Shown: positions 1 through 9,036, counted from the first letter of the stretch. The stretch is DNA of 63,985 bases from Rhodopseudomonas palustris JSC-3b (GCA_000504425.1 KI632513.1:72501-136485), one strand, 5' to 3'. The notes: generated by a model not told the origin, from the sequence alone. Translations and numbers: made by a program.

Positions 1-868
1 GACCGCGGCGAGCTACATCCGCGACGGCTATCTCTGGAACAGCGGCAACTTCATGTTCCGCGCTGCGGTGCTGCTCGAGGAATATCGCGCGGTTGATCCC
101 GCTAGCGTGCAATGCGTCGAACAGGCGGTGCAGCAGGCCGGCCGCGATCTCGGCTTTGTCACGCTCGACGCCGATGCGTTCCAACAGGCGACGCCGATCT
201 CGATCGATTATGCGGTGATGGAAAAGACCGCGCGCGCCGCCGTGGTGCCGGTGTCTTGCGGCTGGTCCGATGTCGGCTCCTGGCATGCGGTGTGGGAGCT
301 GTCGGACAAGGACGAGCACGGCAATGCCGCGCGCGGCCAGGCGGTGTTTGAAAATTCGCGCAACTGCAATGTCGCGACCGATCAGACCCTGGTCGCGCTC
401 GAAGGCGTCGATGACCTGGTGGTGGTCGCGACCCAGGATGCGGTGCTGGTGTCGCGCCAGCAGGATGCCAACGGCTTAAAACGGCTGGTCAGCAAGCTGA
501 AAACCGTGGCGCCGCAACTCACCGAAAACCATGTGAAGGTGCATCGGCCGTGGGGCAGCTATCAGTCGCTCGACAGCGGCGAGCGCCATCAGGTCAAGCG
601 CATCGTGGTGAAGTCCGGCAGCCGGCTGTCGCTGCAAATGCATCACCATCGATCCGAACATTGGATCGTAGTGCGCGGCACCGCGCGGGTCACGATCGAT
701 GACCAGACCAAGATCATTCACGAGAATGAGTCGATCTACATCCCGATCGGCACCACGCACCGGCTGGAAAACCCTGGCAAAATTCCGCTGGAACTGATCG
801 AGGTGCAGACCGGCAGCTATCTTGGCGAGGACGATATCGTTCGCTTTGACGACGATTATCAGCGCTGA
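1..868 (+). CDS. Mannose-1-phosphate guanylyltransferase / mannose-6-phosphate isomerase, 3' part
   Basis: The 5' end lies outside the window; the reading frame is already open from base 2, so the internal ATG at 53 is not the real start. The enzyme makes GDP-mannose for surface polysaccharide and often also isomerises mannose-6-phosphate. The fragment holds the end of the nucleotidyltransferase domain (WNSGNF motif in its first 20 residues, then SCGWSDVGSW) and a complete C-terminal cupin (PWGSYQSLDSGERHQVKRI, then LQMHHHRSEHW with metal-type histidines, then IPIGTTHRLENPG). This matches the two-domain type II PMI/GMP family. No partner gene is visible downstream, which is repeat-rich. Confidence 0.93.
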   Translation, partial: TAASYIRDGYLWNSGNFMFRAAVLLEEYRAVDPASVQCVEQAVQQAGRDLGFVTLDADAFQQATPISIDYAVMEKTARAAVVPVSCGWSDVGSWHAVWELSDKDEHGNAARGQAVFENSRNCNVATDQTLVALEGVDDLVVVATQDAVLVSRQQDANGLKRLVSKLKTVAPQLTENHVKVHRPWGSYQSLDSGERHQVKRIVVKSGSRLSLQMHHHRSEHWIVVRGTARVTIDDQTKIIHENESIYIPIGTTHRLENPGKIPLELIEVQTGSYLGEDDIVRFDDDYQR

Positions 869-1475
869 GTTTGGCGTCGCTATTCGGTTTTCACGCTATG
901 GCTGGGCTCGTTCCGGCCATCGACGTCTCTAATCTTGCAGCGAGTCTAGGGCGTGGATACAAGCGACAAGCGCGGGTATGCCAGTCATTGATAGGACGCG
1001 ATGGGAATCGCCGCTCGCTGTCATTGCGAGGCGCACCCGGATCGGCGCTTTGCGCCGTCCGGGCACAGGCTACGCGACGAAGCAATCCAGTCAGTGGACG
1101 ACATTCTGGATTGCTTCGCTTCGCTCGCAATGACGGGAAGGAATTCTACGTTGGGCATGATGCGCCCCGGCCTTGGGCGTCATTGGAGTCTAAGCGCTGA
1201 CGCGCGCCCCGAAATGACTGTGCTCTCGATCTCTTGAGTCTGCGCTCGGCAGTTCCTAACCGATCAGCGTCATTGCGAGGAGCGGAGCGACGAAGCAATC
1301 CAGTCAATGCGCGGGATTCTGGACGCTTCGCTTCGCTCGCAATGACGGGACGGACCTCTGCGTCGTGCATGATGCGCACGGGGCATAATATGCCGGCCTT
1401 GAACGTCATTCCGGGGCGCTCGCGTCAGCGAGCGAACCCGGAATCTGATGCAGGCATTAGCAAATCGCTTGCTAC
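869..1475. repeat. Gene-free stretch with three dispersed palindromic repeats
   Basis: About 600 bases without a credible gene. Three palindromic units are visible. Units at 1020-1137 and 1269-1349 are bounded by CATTGCGAG and its complement CGCAATGACG, with GAAGCAATCC inside. A third unit at 1405-1443 is of the GTCATTCCGGGGCGC type. The same first family recurs at 49161-49246. Short open frames here are by-products of repeat composition. These look like the dispersed intergenic palindromes common in Bradyrhizobium/Rhodopseudomonas genomes. Confidence 0.8.
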
Positions 1476-2321
1476 CTACAGCCAGCGCTTGCGACGCTTA
1501 AAGCTCTTGAGGTTCTTAAAACTCTTGCGCTGGTCGCCGGCGCCGCCGAGGTAGAATTCCTTGACGTCCTCATTGTCGCGCAGATCGTCGGCGGAGCCGT
1601 CCAGCACCACCTTGCCTTGCTCCATGATGTAGCCGTGGCTCGCCACCGACAGCGCGGCGCGGGCATTCTGCTCGACCAGCAGGATGGTGACGCCGAGGTC
1701 GCGGTTGATCTGCTTGATGATCGAGAACACCTCTTTGACCATCAGCGGCGACAGGCCCATCGACGGCTCGTCCATCAGGATCATTTTCGGCCGGGCCATC
1801 ATGGCGCGGCCGATCGCCAGCATCTGCTGTTCGCCGCCGGACAGATAGCCGGCGAGCCCGGTGCGTTCCTTGAGCCGCGGGAAATAGCTGTACACCATCT
1901 CGATATCGCGGCTGACCTCGCGATCGCTGCGCGTGAAGGCGCCGAGCCGCAGATTTTCCAGCGAGGTCATGTCGGAAATGATGCGGCGGCCTTCCATCAC
2001 CTGAAAGATGCCGCGGCGCACGATCTTGTCCGGCGTGATGCCGTCGATGCGATGGCCGTCGAACACGATCTCGCCGCGCGTCACTTCGCCGTCCTCGGTG
2101 CGCAGCAGTCCGGAAATCGCTTTCAGCGTCGTCGATTTGCCGGCGCCATTGGCGCCGAGCAGCGCGACGATCGCGCCTTTCGGCACTTCGATCGACAGCC
2201 CGCGCAGCACCAGGATCACCTCGTCATAGACGACCTCGATGTTCTTCACGCTGAGCAGGGGGGCGACCGCAGTCGCCGGTGACGCCGAAGGGCGGGCTTC
2301 GTTCTGTGCGGTTGGTTGCAC
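1476..2321 (-). CDS. livF: Branched-chain amino acid-type ABC transporter ATP-binding protein (LivF type)
   Basis: One of two ATPases energising a HAAT-family (Liv-type) importer. Walker A GANGAGKS at residues 56-63, signature LSGGEQQ, Walker B MILMDEP, and the LivF-type ending (LLVEQNARAAL). The start chosen is GTG at 2321, preceded by GGAG at 8 bases; this gives 281 residues, with a roughly 20-residue unstructured N-terminus longer than usual for LivF. It is the last gene of the cluster running leftwards from 8800 and is separated from its binding-protein gene by a palindromic repeat (2342-2475). The substrate cannot be read from the sequence. Confidence 0.9.
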   Translation of the reverse strand: MQPTAQNEARPSASPATAVAPLLSVKNIEVVYDEVILVLRGLSIEVPKGAIVALLGANGAGKSTTLKAISGLLRTEDGEVTRGEIVFDGHRIDGITPDKIVRRGIFQVMEGRRIISDMTSLENLRLGAFTRSDREVSRDIEMVYSYFPRLKERTGLAGYLSGGEQQMLAIGRAMMARPKMILMDEPSMGLSPLMVKEVFSIIKQINRDLGVTILLVEQNARAALSVASHGYIMEQGKVVLDGSADDLRDNEDVKEFYLGGAGDQRKSFKNLKSFKRRKRWL

Positions 2322-2341
2322 GGCATCACTCCGAAATGAAA

Positions 2342-2475
2342 TCTCCCTCCCCCTTGTGGGGAGGGTGACCGGCCGTCAGGCCGGTCGGGTGGGGGAGCCA
2401 CGAGGCCGGGATTGGGACACCCCCCCCCCCGCCTCCGCTTCGCTCGGCCGACCCTCCCCGCAGGGGGGAGGGAGA
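2342..2475. repeat. Palindromic intergenic repeat (CCCTCCCC...GGGGAGGG family)
   Basis: Composite palindrome: a CTCCCTCCCCCTTGTGGGGAG stem at one end, an inner CCGGCCGTCAGGCCGG hairpin, a run of ten or more C near 2420, and a closing CCCTCCCCGCAGGGGGGAGG stem. The same family occurs at 5859-6007, 13055-13086, 17889-17947, 22283-22413 and 60147-60281, and inside uvrB. It sits between the binding-protein gene and livF, where it could lower livF expression relative to the upstream genes (inference). Confidence 0.85.
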
Positions 2476-2506
2476 CCTTGAGCGCTCGGTCACATGGAGC
2501 TTGAGC

Positions 2507-3787
2507 TTACCAGCCGAACCATTCCGGCTTGCGCGGCAGCTCGACGGTCTTGACCTTCTCGAGCTTGATCACGCCCTTCTTGATCAGGTCGGTGAGGTCG
2601 CCGTCGGTCGGGCCAGTGACGCGCGAGCGATAAAGATCGACCTTCATGGTGCCGCGGTGATCCTTGGCGGTCCAGGTCGACGGGTTGCACACGCCTTCCA
2701 TGCCGGCCGGCACCCAGTCCTTCTTCTGATAGAAGCCCTTGGCGACGTTCTCGCCGGTCGCGCCGCCATTGTTGGCGGCCCATTCCAGCGCTTCCTTCAT
2801 GTACATCGCAGAACACACCGCGGCGACGTAGTGCACCGGGCGATAGGCGTTGCCGCTCGGGTCCGACATCTTGGAGATCGCTTCCACGGTCTTCATGCCG
2901 GGCGCGTCGCCGCCCCAGCCGACCGCGGTGCGCAGCGGGAAGATCACGCCATCGGCCGCGTCGCCTGCGGTCTTGGCGGCGTTTTCGTCCATGCCCCAGA
3001 CGTTGCTCATGAACTGCACGTCGACGCCGGCGGTTTTGCAGGCCTTCATCACCGAAATGTTGGAGGCGGCGGTGTTGCCGAGATAGGCGTAGTTGGCGCC
3101 AGAGCTCTTCAGGCTCAGGCACTGCGCCGAGTAGTCACCGGGCGCCAGCGCGAACACCAGCGGCGGCAGCACTTCAAAGCCAAGCTCAGCGGCCATCGCT
3201 TCGCCGGCCGCCTTCGGCGCGTTCGGATAGGGGTGGTTGGCGCCCATATGCACGAATTTCGGCTTACCGGGCTTGCCCTTGGCCTTCCAATCCTCGGCGG
3301 CCCACATCAGCTCGGCGCGCAGCGCGTCGGAATAGCTCGGGCCGTAGAAGAAGTTGTACGGTGCCGGCTTGGCCTTGCCGCTGCTGCCTTCCGGATCGGT
3401 GAGCGCGGCGGCGTAGGAGCCGGAGATGTCGGGGATCTTGTCCTGCGCCAGGAAGCCGGTCAGCGCTTCGGTATCGGCGGTGCCCCAGCCCATGATCGCC
3501 GCGACCTTGTCGCCGCCCGACCATTTCTTGTACAGCGCGATCGCGCGCGGCACCTGATAGCCATAGTCATTGCTGTCGACTTCCAGCTTCTTGCCAGCGA
3601 CGCCGCCGTTCTTGTTGACGTAGGCAAAAGTGTCGGCGACGCCGTGGCCATAGGGCGTGCCGACATCGGCGGTGCCGCCGGAATAGTCGGCGAGGTGACC
3701 GAGCGCGATCTGCGCCTGTGCGCTGACGGTGCTGCCCGCGATCATCAGGGCGACCGACGCGGTGCCCAGCAAAGTCTTCATGTTCAT
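2507..3787 (-). CDS. Branched-chain amino acid-type ABC transporter substrate-binding protein
   Basis: Periplasmic type I binding protein (Peripla_BP_6/LivK-like) that captures the ligand for the adjacent LivH/LivM permease. An ATG at 3787 follows GGAGGAAAGA at 8 bases and gives 426 residues with a clear Sec signal peptide (KTLLGTASVALMIAG...SAQA). A longer frame would run into the upstream livM gene, so it was rejected. The mature part begins IALGHLADYSGGTADVGTPY, a typical LivK-like opening, and is about 400 residues, longer than classical LivK. Ligand unknown; the acyl-CoA synthetase in the same cluster hints at an aromatic or aliphatic acid rather than an amino acid. Confidence 0.9.
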   Translation of the reverse strand: MNMKTLLGTASVALMIAGSTVSAQAQIALGHLADYSGGTADVGTPYGHGVADTFAYVNKNGGVAGKKLEVDSNDYGYQVPRAIALYKKWSGGDKVAAIMGWGTADTEALTGFLAQDKIPDISGSYAAALTDPEGSSGKAKPAPYNFFYGPSYSDALRAELMWAAEDWKAKGKPGKPKFVHMGANHPYPNAPKAAGEAMAAELGFEVLPPLVFALAPGDYSAQCLSLKSSGANYAYLGNTAASNISVMKACKTAGVDVQFMSNVWGMDENAAKTAGDAADGVIFPLRTAVGWGGDAPGMKTVEAISKMSDPSGNAYRPVHYVAAVCSAMYMKEALEWAANNGGATGENVAKGFYQKKDWVPAGMEGVCNPSTWTAKDHRGTMKVDLYRSRVTGPTDGDLTDLIKKGVIKLEKVKTVELPRKPEWFGW

Positions 3788-3848
3788 GTATCTTTCCTCC
3801 GGTGATTTATTGTTGAGGTTGTTGTTGGTGGTCGGCCCGTTCGCCTCC

Positions 3849-4922
3849 TCAATGTGAGAACGGGTAGAGTTTCCAATAGGCTTTGATCTGCCGCCAGCGG
3901 TGCGCCAGCCCATCGGGCTCAAACACCAGGAAGGCGATGATGATCAGGCCGATCGCGATTTCGCGCAGGAAGGTCAGGTTGGTGTTGAGCTGCAGCGCGC
4001 GGTCGATCACGCCGCCCTTCAGCTCCATACTCAGCCATTCCATCGCCTCCGGCAGCAGCACCACAAAGGCGGTGCCCATCAGCGTGCCCATGATCGAGCC
4101 GGTGCCGCCGATGATGATCATCGCCAGGAACAGGATCGAACGCTCGATGCCGAACCCTTCGTTGGACACCACCAGCTGATAATGGGCATAGAGCGCGCCG
4201 GCGATGCCCGCGAAGAATGCCGCGAGGCCGAACGACAGCGTGCGATACTTGGTGAGATTGATGCCCATGATTTCGGCGGACAGGTAATGGTCGCGCACCG
4301 CGACCAGCGCCCGGCCGTCGCGGGTGCGCATCAGATTGGTGACCAGCATGTAGCTGACCAGCACATAGGCCAGCACCACGTAGAAATATTGCCGGTCGCC
4401 GCGCAGCACATAGCCGAAGATCGAGAACGGATTGGCCATCGCCGGCACCGAGCCGCCGGTGAACCATTCAGCGCGCGAGAAGAAGTCGATCAGGATGTAC
4501 TGCGCCGCCAGCGTGGCGATCACCAGATACAGGCCCTTCAGTCGCGCAGCCGGCAGGCCGAACACCAGCCCGACCATCGCGGTGACCAGCCCGGCGAGCG
4601 GGATCGCGAAAAACACCGGGATCGGCAGATGGTTGGACAGATAGGCCGAGGTGAACGCGCCGAGCAGGAAGAACGCGGCGTGACCGATCGAAATCTGGCC
4701 GGTGAAGCCGACCAGGATGTTGAGCCCGAGCGCGGCGATGCCAAAAATGCCGATCTGGATCAGGATGCTCAGCCAATATTCGGTGAGCACCAGCGGCGCA
4801 AAGCACACCAGCGCCACGCCGAGAATGGCGAAGTTGCGGCTGGTGGAAGTCGGGAAGATGGTGGTGTCGGCCGCATAGGAGCTGCGGAAATCACCGGCGG
4901 GAATCAGGTTTGAGGATGCCAT
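3849..4922 (-). CDS. livM: Branched-chain amino acid-type ABC transporter permease (LivM type)
   Basis: Inner-membrane permease, 357 residues and strongly hydrophobic, with about nine or ten membrane segments. It carries the family motifs GLNILVGFTGQISIGHAAFF near residue 70 and AIGLIIIAFLVFEPDGLAHRW at the end. It begins 2 bases after livH ends, so the two permease halves are probably translationally coupled. The binding-protein gene follows after 61 bases. LivM pairs with LivH to form the channel. Confidence 0.92.
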   Translation of the reverse strand: MASSNLIPAGDFRSSYAADTTIFPTSTSRNFAILGVALVCFAPLVLTEYWLSILIQIGIFGIAALGLNILVGFTGQISIGHAAFFLLGAFTSAYLSNHLPIPVFFAIPLAGLVTAMVGLVFGLPAARLKGLYLVIATLAAQYILIDFFSRAEWFTGGSVPAMANPFSIFGYVLRGDRQYFYVVLAYVLVSYMLVTNLMRTRDGRALVAVRDHYLSAEIMGINLTKYRTLSFGLAAFFAGIAGALYAHYQLVVSNEGFGIERSILFLAMIIIGGTGSIMGTLMGTAFVVLLPEAMEWLSMELKGGVIDRALQLNTNLTFLREIAIGLIIIAFLVFEPDGLAHRWRQIKAYWKLYPFSH

Positions 4923-4924
4923 GG

Positions 4925-5818
4925 TCAGATCCGCTCGATGTCCTTGGTGCCGAACAGCCCGTACGGTTTGATCATCAGGATGATGATCAGCACGTAGAAC
5001 GGCGCGACTTCATAAAGATTGCCCCAGTGCAGATATTCGCTGTCGATGAACTGCGCGAAGTTCTCCAAAAGGCCGATGATGATGCCGCCAAGCACCGCGC
5101 CGCCGATCGAGTCGAGACCGCCGAGGATCGCCGCCGGAAACACCTTGATGCCGTAGGCCGACAGGCCGGACGACACGCCGTTCACCACCGCGACCACCAC
5201 GCCCGCGACCGCCGACACCGTGGCCGAGATCGCCCAGGCCATCGCGAACACGCTTTTCACCGAAATGCCGAGCGACTGTGCGACCTGCTGATTGAACGCG
5301 GTGGCGCGCATCGCGAGGCCGTATTTCGACACCCGGAAGAACCAGGCCATGCCGATCATCATGGCGATCGAGACCACCAGGCTCATGACATAGACGGTCT
5401 GGATCTGCAGGCCGCCGATCGACACCGCTTGGCTGGTGAAGATCTGCGGGAATGGCTGCGGGCTGGTGCCGAACATCCATTTCAGCGCCGCCTGGAACAC
5501 GGTCGATAGCGCGATCGTCACCATGATCACTGAGATGATCGGCTCGCCGATCATCGGGCGCAGGAAGATGATCTGCACCAGAATGCCGAACGCGAACATG
5601 AACGCCAGCGTGATCGGCATGCCGAAATAGAATGGTATCTGGTACTTAGCGAGTAGCGCCCAGCAGACCCAGGCGCCGATCAAGAGCAGTTCGCCTTGCG
5701 CGAAATTGACGACCTGGGTCGCCTTGTAGATCAGCACGAAACTCATCGCGACCACGCCGTACAGCGTGCCGACCACGAGGCCGTTGACCAGAAGCTGAAT
5801 GAGGAGCTGCGAATTCAT
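4925..5818 (-). CDS. livH: Branched-chain amino acid-type ABC transporter permease (LivH type)
   Basis: Inner-membrane permease, 297 residues, with about eight membrane segments. It opens LIQLLVNGLVVGTLYGVVAM and contains YKATQVVNFAQGELLLIGAW, both hallmarks of LivH. The C-terminus PYGLFGTKDIERI matches the usual 'P.GLFG' ending. It lies immediately upstream of livM. A palindromic repeat (5859-6007) separates it from the acyl-CoA synthetase gene, so the transcript may be processed or attenuated there (inference). Confidence 0.93.
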   Translation of the reverse strand: MNSQLLIQLLVNGLVVGTLYGVVAMSFVLIYKATQVVNFAQGELLLIGAWVCWALLAKYQIPFYFGMPITLAFMFAFGILVQIIFLRPMIGEPIISVIMVTIALSTVFQAALKWMFGTSPQPFPQIFTSQAVSIGGLQIQTVYVMSLVVSIAMMIGMAWFFRVSKYGLAMRATAFNQQVAQSLGISVKSVFAMAWAISATVSAVAGVVVAVVNGVSSGLSAYGIKVFPAAILGGLDSIGGAVLGGIIIGLLENFAQFIDSEYLHWGNLYEVAPFYVLIIILMIKPYGLFGTKDIERI

Positions 5819-5858
5819 GCGAAGGCTCGATGCTGAAGGATAACGAGGGGCGCCATTC

Positions 5859-6007
5859 GTCCCTCTTCCCTTGTGGGAGAGGGTGCCCGAGCGCAGCGAG
5901 GGCGGGTGAGGGGAGCCAGGGGAGCACGGCCGATCGTGTGGCTCCCCCTCACCCCGTCATCCTTGTGGTGGCCGAAGGTGCCGCCCTCTCCCGCGAGGGG
6001 AGAGGGC
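5859..6007. repeat. Palindromic intergenic repeat (CCCTCTCCC...GGGAGAGGG family)
   Basis: A pair of inverted halves: CCCTTGTGGGAGAGGGTG at the left is answered by CCGCCCTCTCCCGCGAGGGG at the right, with GAGCGCAGCGAGGGCGGGTG and CCCCCTCACCC inside. Same family as 2342-2475. It fills the whole gap between livH and the acyl-CoA synthetase. Confidence 0.85.
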
Positions 6008-6041
6008 GTTGTCACCGGCGCCTGCAAATGCCAATTCCCCC

Positions 6042-7973
6042 TCATTCCGCCGCCTCCGCATGGGCGTGCGCGGCGCCGAGGTCGACCACGGCCAGCGTGG
6101 TGCGGATGCGCTGGGTGGTGCCGTCCTGGTATTTGATGACGGTGTCGACCGGAATGGTGCTGGCGCCGCCGTAAATGCCTTCGATGATGTCGGCGTATTT
6201 CTCGTTGATCACGCTGCGTCGCACCTTGCGGGTGCGGGTCAATTCGCCGTCGTCGGCATCGAGCTCCTTGTACAGCAACAGGAACCGCGAGATGCGCTGC
6301 GCCGGCGGCAGCGTGGCGTTGACGGTCTCCACCTCCTTGCGCAGCAGCTGATAGACTTCGGGCCGCGAGGCGAGATCGCTATAGGTGGTGAAGGCGATGC
6401 GCTTCTTCTCCGCCCATTTCGAGATGATCGAATAGCGGATGCAGATCATGGTCGCGAGCGTGTCGCGGCCGGCGCCGAGCACCACGGCTTCCGCGATATA
6501 GGGCGAGAATTTCAGCTTGTTCTCGATATATTGCGGCGAGAAGCGCTCGCCATGCGACAGCTCGGCGAGGTCCTTGATGCGGTCGATCACCACCAGCTGG
6601 CCGTCATTGTTGAAATAGCCGGCGTCGCCGGAATGCATCCAGCCGTCCTTGATGTCGGCGACCGAAGCTTCCGGATTCTTGTAGTAGCCGACGAACATGT
6701 TGGGATGGCGCACCACGATTTCGCCGATGCCCTGCACGTCGGGATTGTCGATCTTGATCTCGATCTCGGACGCCATCGGCACGCCGGTGGTGTCGGGATT
6801 GACCGCGTCATCGCGGTGCAGCGTGTAGGCGCCGAGCAGTTCGGTCTGGCCATAAAGCGTGCGCAGCGGCACGCCCATGGCGCGGAAGAACTTGAACGTG
6901 TCCGGGCCGAGCGCGGCGCCGCCGGTCGCGGCCGAACGCAGCCGCGTAAAACCGAGCCGGTCGCGCAGCGCGCGGAACAGGATGGCATCGGCAAAGCTGG
7001 AATGGCCGCCGCGCTCCAGCGCCGCCAGGCCCGCTTTCATGCCGATATCATAGAGCCGTTGCTTGAACGGCGAGGCGTCCATCACCCGGGCGCGCACATC
7101 GGCGGCAATGCCTTCCCACACCCGCGGCGCGAACAGCACGAAGGTCGGCGCGATTTCGCGGAAATCGTGCATCATCGTGTCGGGTTCTTCGACGAAGTTG
7201 ACCTTCATCCGGCACAGCAGGCCTTTGCCGAGCGCGTATACCTGCTCCATGATCCAGGGCAGCGGCAGCACCGAGACGTATTCGTCCTCCGGGCCCTTCG
7301 GGTCGAACGACAGATAGATCGCGCAGTGGCGCAGCACGCGCGCCGAGGTCAGCATCGCCAGCTTGGGATGCGAGGTGGTACCCGAGGTGGTGCACAGGAT
7401 CGACACGTCCTCGCCCGAGGTGGCATCGACCAGCTCATCATAGAGACCCGGCTCGCGCGCGGCGCGGTCCTGGCCCATCGCGGCCAGCACCGAGGCTTCG
7501 ATCAGCCGCGGATCGTCATATTTGCGCATGCCGCGCGGGTCGGAATAGACGATGTGCTTGAGCTGCGGCGCGCGTTCGGCGAGCGCCAACAGCTTATCGA
7601 CCTGCTCCTCGTCCTCCGCGAACACCAGGCGCGCTTCACCGTAATTGAGCAGATAGGCGGCTTCGTCATCGAGCACGTCGCGATAAAGCCCAAGGCTCAT
7701 CGCGCTGATCGCATGGGTGGCGATCTCGGCCGCGACCCAGTCCGGCCGGTTATCGCCGATGATGCCGATCACGTCGCCGCGGCCAAGGCCGAGCGACACC
7801 ATGCCGAGCGCGAAATCGCGTACCCGGTGCTGATAGTCGCGCCAGCTCAGCTCGCGCCACAGCCCGAGATCCTTCTCGCGCAGCGCGATGTCGTCGCCAT
7901 GCTCATGGGCGTTGAGACGCAGCAGTTTCGGAAAAGTGTCGGCCTTGGCGACACGGGCTTGATAATCGATCAT
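6042..7973 (-). CDS. AMP-dependent acyl-CoA synthetase (long-chain-type)
   Basis: ANL-superfamily enzyme, 643 residues, activating a carboxylic acid to its CoA thioester with ATP. The P-loop-like core motif reads CTTSGTTSHPK near residues 192-202 (usual form YTSGTTGxPK), followed by LYGQTELLG and MHSGDAGYFNNDGQL, with the hinge IDRIKDLAELSHGERFSP; this last form is typical of the long-chain/FAA1-like branch (COG1022). The start codon overlaps the livG stop by 4 bases (ATGA), so it is co-translated with a transporter ATPase. I infer uptake-coupled CoA activation of an imported acid; the acid is unknown. Confidence 0.92.
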   Translation of the reverse strand: MIDYQARVAKADTFPKLLRLNAHEHGDDIALREKDLGLWRELSWRDYQHRVRDFALGMVSLGLGRGDVIGIIGDNRPDWVAAEIATHAISAMSLGLYRDVLDDEAAYLLNYGEARLVFAEDEEQVDKLLALAERAPQLKHIVYSDPRGMRKYDDPRLIEASVLAAMGQDRAAREPGLYDELVDATSGEDVSILCTTSGTTSHPKLAMLTSARVLRHCAIYLSFDPKGPEDEYVSVLPLPWIMEQVYALGKGLLCRMKVNFVEEPDTMMHDFREIAPTFVLFAPRVWEGIAADVRARVMDASPFKQRLYDIGMKAGLAALERGGHSSFADAILFRALRDRLGFTRLRSAATGGAALGPDTFKFFRAMGVPLRTLYGQTELLGAYTLHRDDAVNPDTTGVPMASEIEIKIDNPDVQGIGEIVVRHPNMFVGYYKNPEASVADIKDGWMHSGDAGYFNNDGQLVVIDRIKDLAELSHGERFSPQYIENKLKFSPYIAEAVVLGAGRDTLATMICIRYSIISKWAEKKRIAFTTYSDLASRPEVYQLLRKEVETVNATLPPAQRISRFLLLYKELDADDGELTRTRKVRRSVINEKYADIIEGIYGGASTIPVDTVIKYQDGTTQRIRTTLAVVDLGAAHAHAEAAE

Positions 7974-8800
7974 GCCGCATGCTCCGAAGCTGAGGGATGG
8001 TCAGGGGCATCATCGGGATCGACCAGCAATTCGTCTTCCTCGCCGAGATAAGCGCGTTTGACATGCGGATCGGCGAGCACGTCGGCCGGGTCGCCATCGG
8101 CAATCTTGCGGCCGAAATCGAGCACCACGACGCGGTGCGAGATGTCCATCACCACGCCCATGTCGTGTTCGATCATCACGACGGTCATGCCGTATTCTTC
8201 GTTGAGATCGACGATGTAGCGGGCCATGTCCTCCTTCTCTTCGAAGTTCATGCCGGCCATCGGTTCGTCGAGCAGGATCAGTTTTGGCTCCAGCGCCATG
8301 GCGCGCGCCAGCTCGACGCGCTTGCGCAGGCCATAGGACAGCGTGCCGGCCGTGGCCTTGCGCACCGACTGCAGATCGAGAAAGTCGATGATTTCTTCGA
8401 CCTTTTCGCGGTGTTCCAGCTCCTCGCGCCGTGCGCCGGTGAGCCAGTAGAGCGAGCCGGTCAGAAAATTGTTTTTCAGCAGATGGTGGCGGCCGACCAT
8501 GATGTTGTCGAGCACGCTCATGTGGTGAAACAGCGCGAGATTCTGGAAGGTCCGACCGATGCCCAGCTGAGCGCGCGCATTCGGCTTCATGCCGGTGATG
8601 TCGCGGCCATGATAGAACAACTGGCCCTCGGTCGGCCGATAGCGGCCCGAGATGCAGTTGACGATCGAGGTTTTGCCGGCGCCGTTAGGGCCGATGATCG
8701 AAAACAGCTCGCCGGCCTTCACCGAAAAACTAACGTCGGTCAGCGCCCGGACGCCGCCGAAGCGCAGTGAGACCGCGCGCACTTCTAATGCGTGTTCCAC
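7970..8800 (-). CDS. livG: Branched-chain amino acid-type ABC transporter ATP-binding protein (LivG type)
   Basis: ATPase subunit of the same importer. Walker A GPNGAGKT, a degenerate signature (LSYGLRKRVE in place of LSGGQQ, usual for LivG), Walker B LILLDEP and the LivG H-loop VVMIEHDM. The preferred start is GTG at 8800, preceded by AAGGAGGAAAC at 6 bases (276 residues); an in-frame ATG at 8839 would lie inside the palindrome array and has no ribosome site. The last 20 residues are acidic (EEDELLVDPDDAPDH) and extend beyond standard LivG. First gene of the cluster, immediately downstream of the nine-palindrome array. Confidence 0.9.
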   Translation of the reverse strand: MEHALEVRAVSLRFGGVRALTDVSFSVKAGELFSIIGPNGAGKTSIVNCISGRYRPTEGQLFYHGRDITGMKPNARAQLGIGRTFQNLALFHHMSVLDNIMVGRHHLLKNNFLTGSLYWLTGARREELEHREKVEEIIDFLDLQSVRKATAGTLSYGLRKRVELARAMALEPKLILLDEPMAGMNFEEKEDMARYIVDLNEEYGMTVVMIEHDMGVVMDISHRVVVLDFGRKIADGDPADVLADPHVKRAYLGEEDELLVDPDDAPDHPSASEHAA

Positions 8801-8815
8801 GCGTTTCCTCCTTAA

Positions 8816-9036
8816 AGCGCCTTCGGCGCTCTTACACACACGGCGCCTTTGGCGCTCTTTAGTGTGACGGCGCCACCGGCGCTGTCTGCTTGGCGCCTTC
8901 GGCGCTCGTTATCGTTATGGCGCCTTCGGCGCTCGTTATCATTATGGCGCCTTTGGCGCTCGTTGTTGTGGTCGGCGCCTGTGGCGCTCTTTAAGCGGCG
9001 CCCGCGGCGCCGTTGAGATGGAGCGCCTGCGGCGCT
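8816..9036. repeat. Array of nine 15-bp GGCGCC-type palindromes with about 26-bp period
   Basis: Nine units of the form RGCGCC-NNN-GGCGCY start at 8816, 8842, 8869, 8892, 8919, 8946, 8974, 8997 and 9022; steps are 26, 27, 23, 27, 27, 28, 23 and 25 bases. Each can form a 6-bp stem with a 3-base loop (loops TTC, TTT, ACC, TTC, TTC, TTT, TGT, CGC, TGC). Spacers are 8-13 bases and partly related (CGTTATCGTTAT, CGTTATCATTAT, CGTTGTTGTGGTC). The array ends right at the ribosome site of livG, so it would form its 5' untranslated leader if transcription starts upstream. It is not CRISPR: spacers are short and similar to one another. Function unknown. Confidence 0.9.

Noticed and set aside
871-1554. 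Open frames of 80-110 codons in the region after the first gene
   Set aside because: They are made of palindromic repeat sequence, overlap one another on both strands and lack ribosome sites.
8816-9036. Repeat array considered as a CRISPR
   Set aside because: Units are 15 bp, spacers are only 8-13 bases and partly similar to each other, and there are no cas genes.
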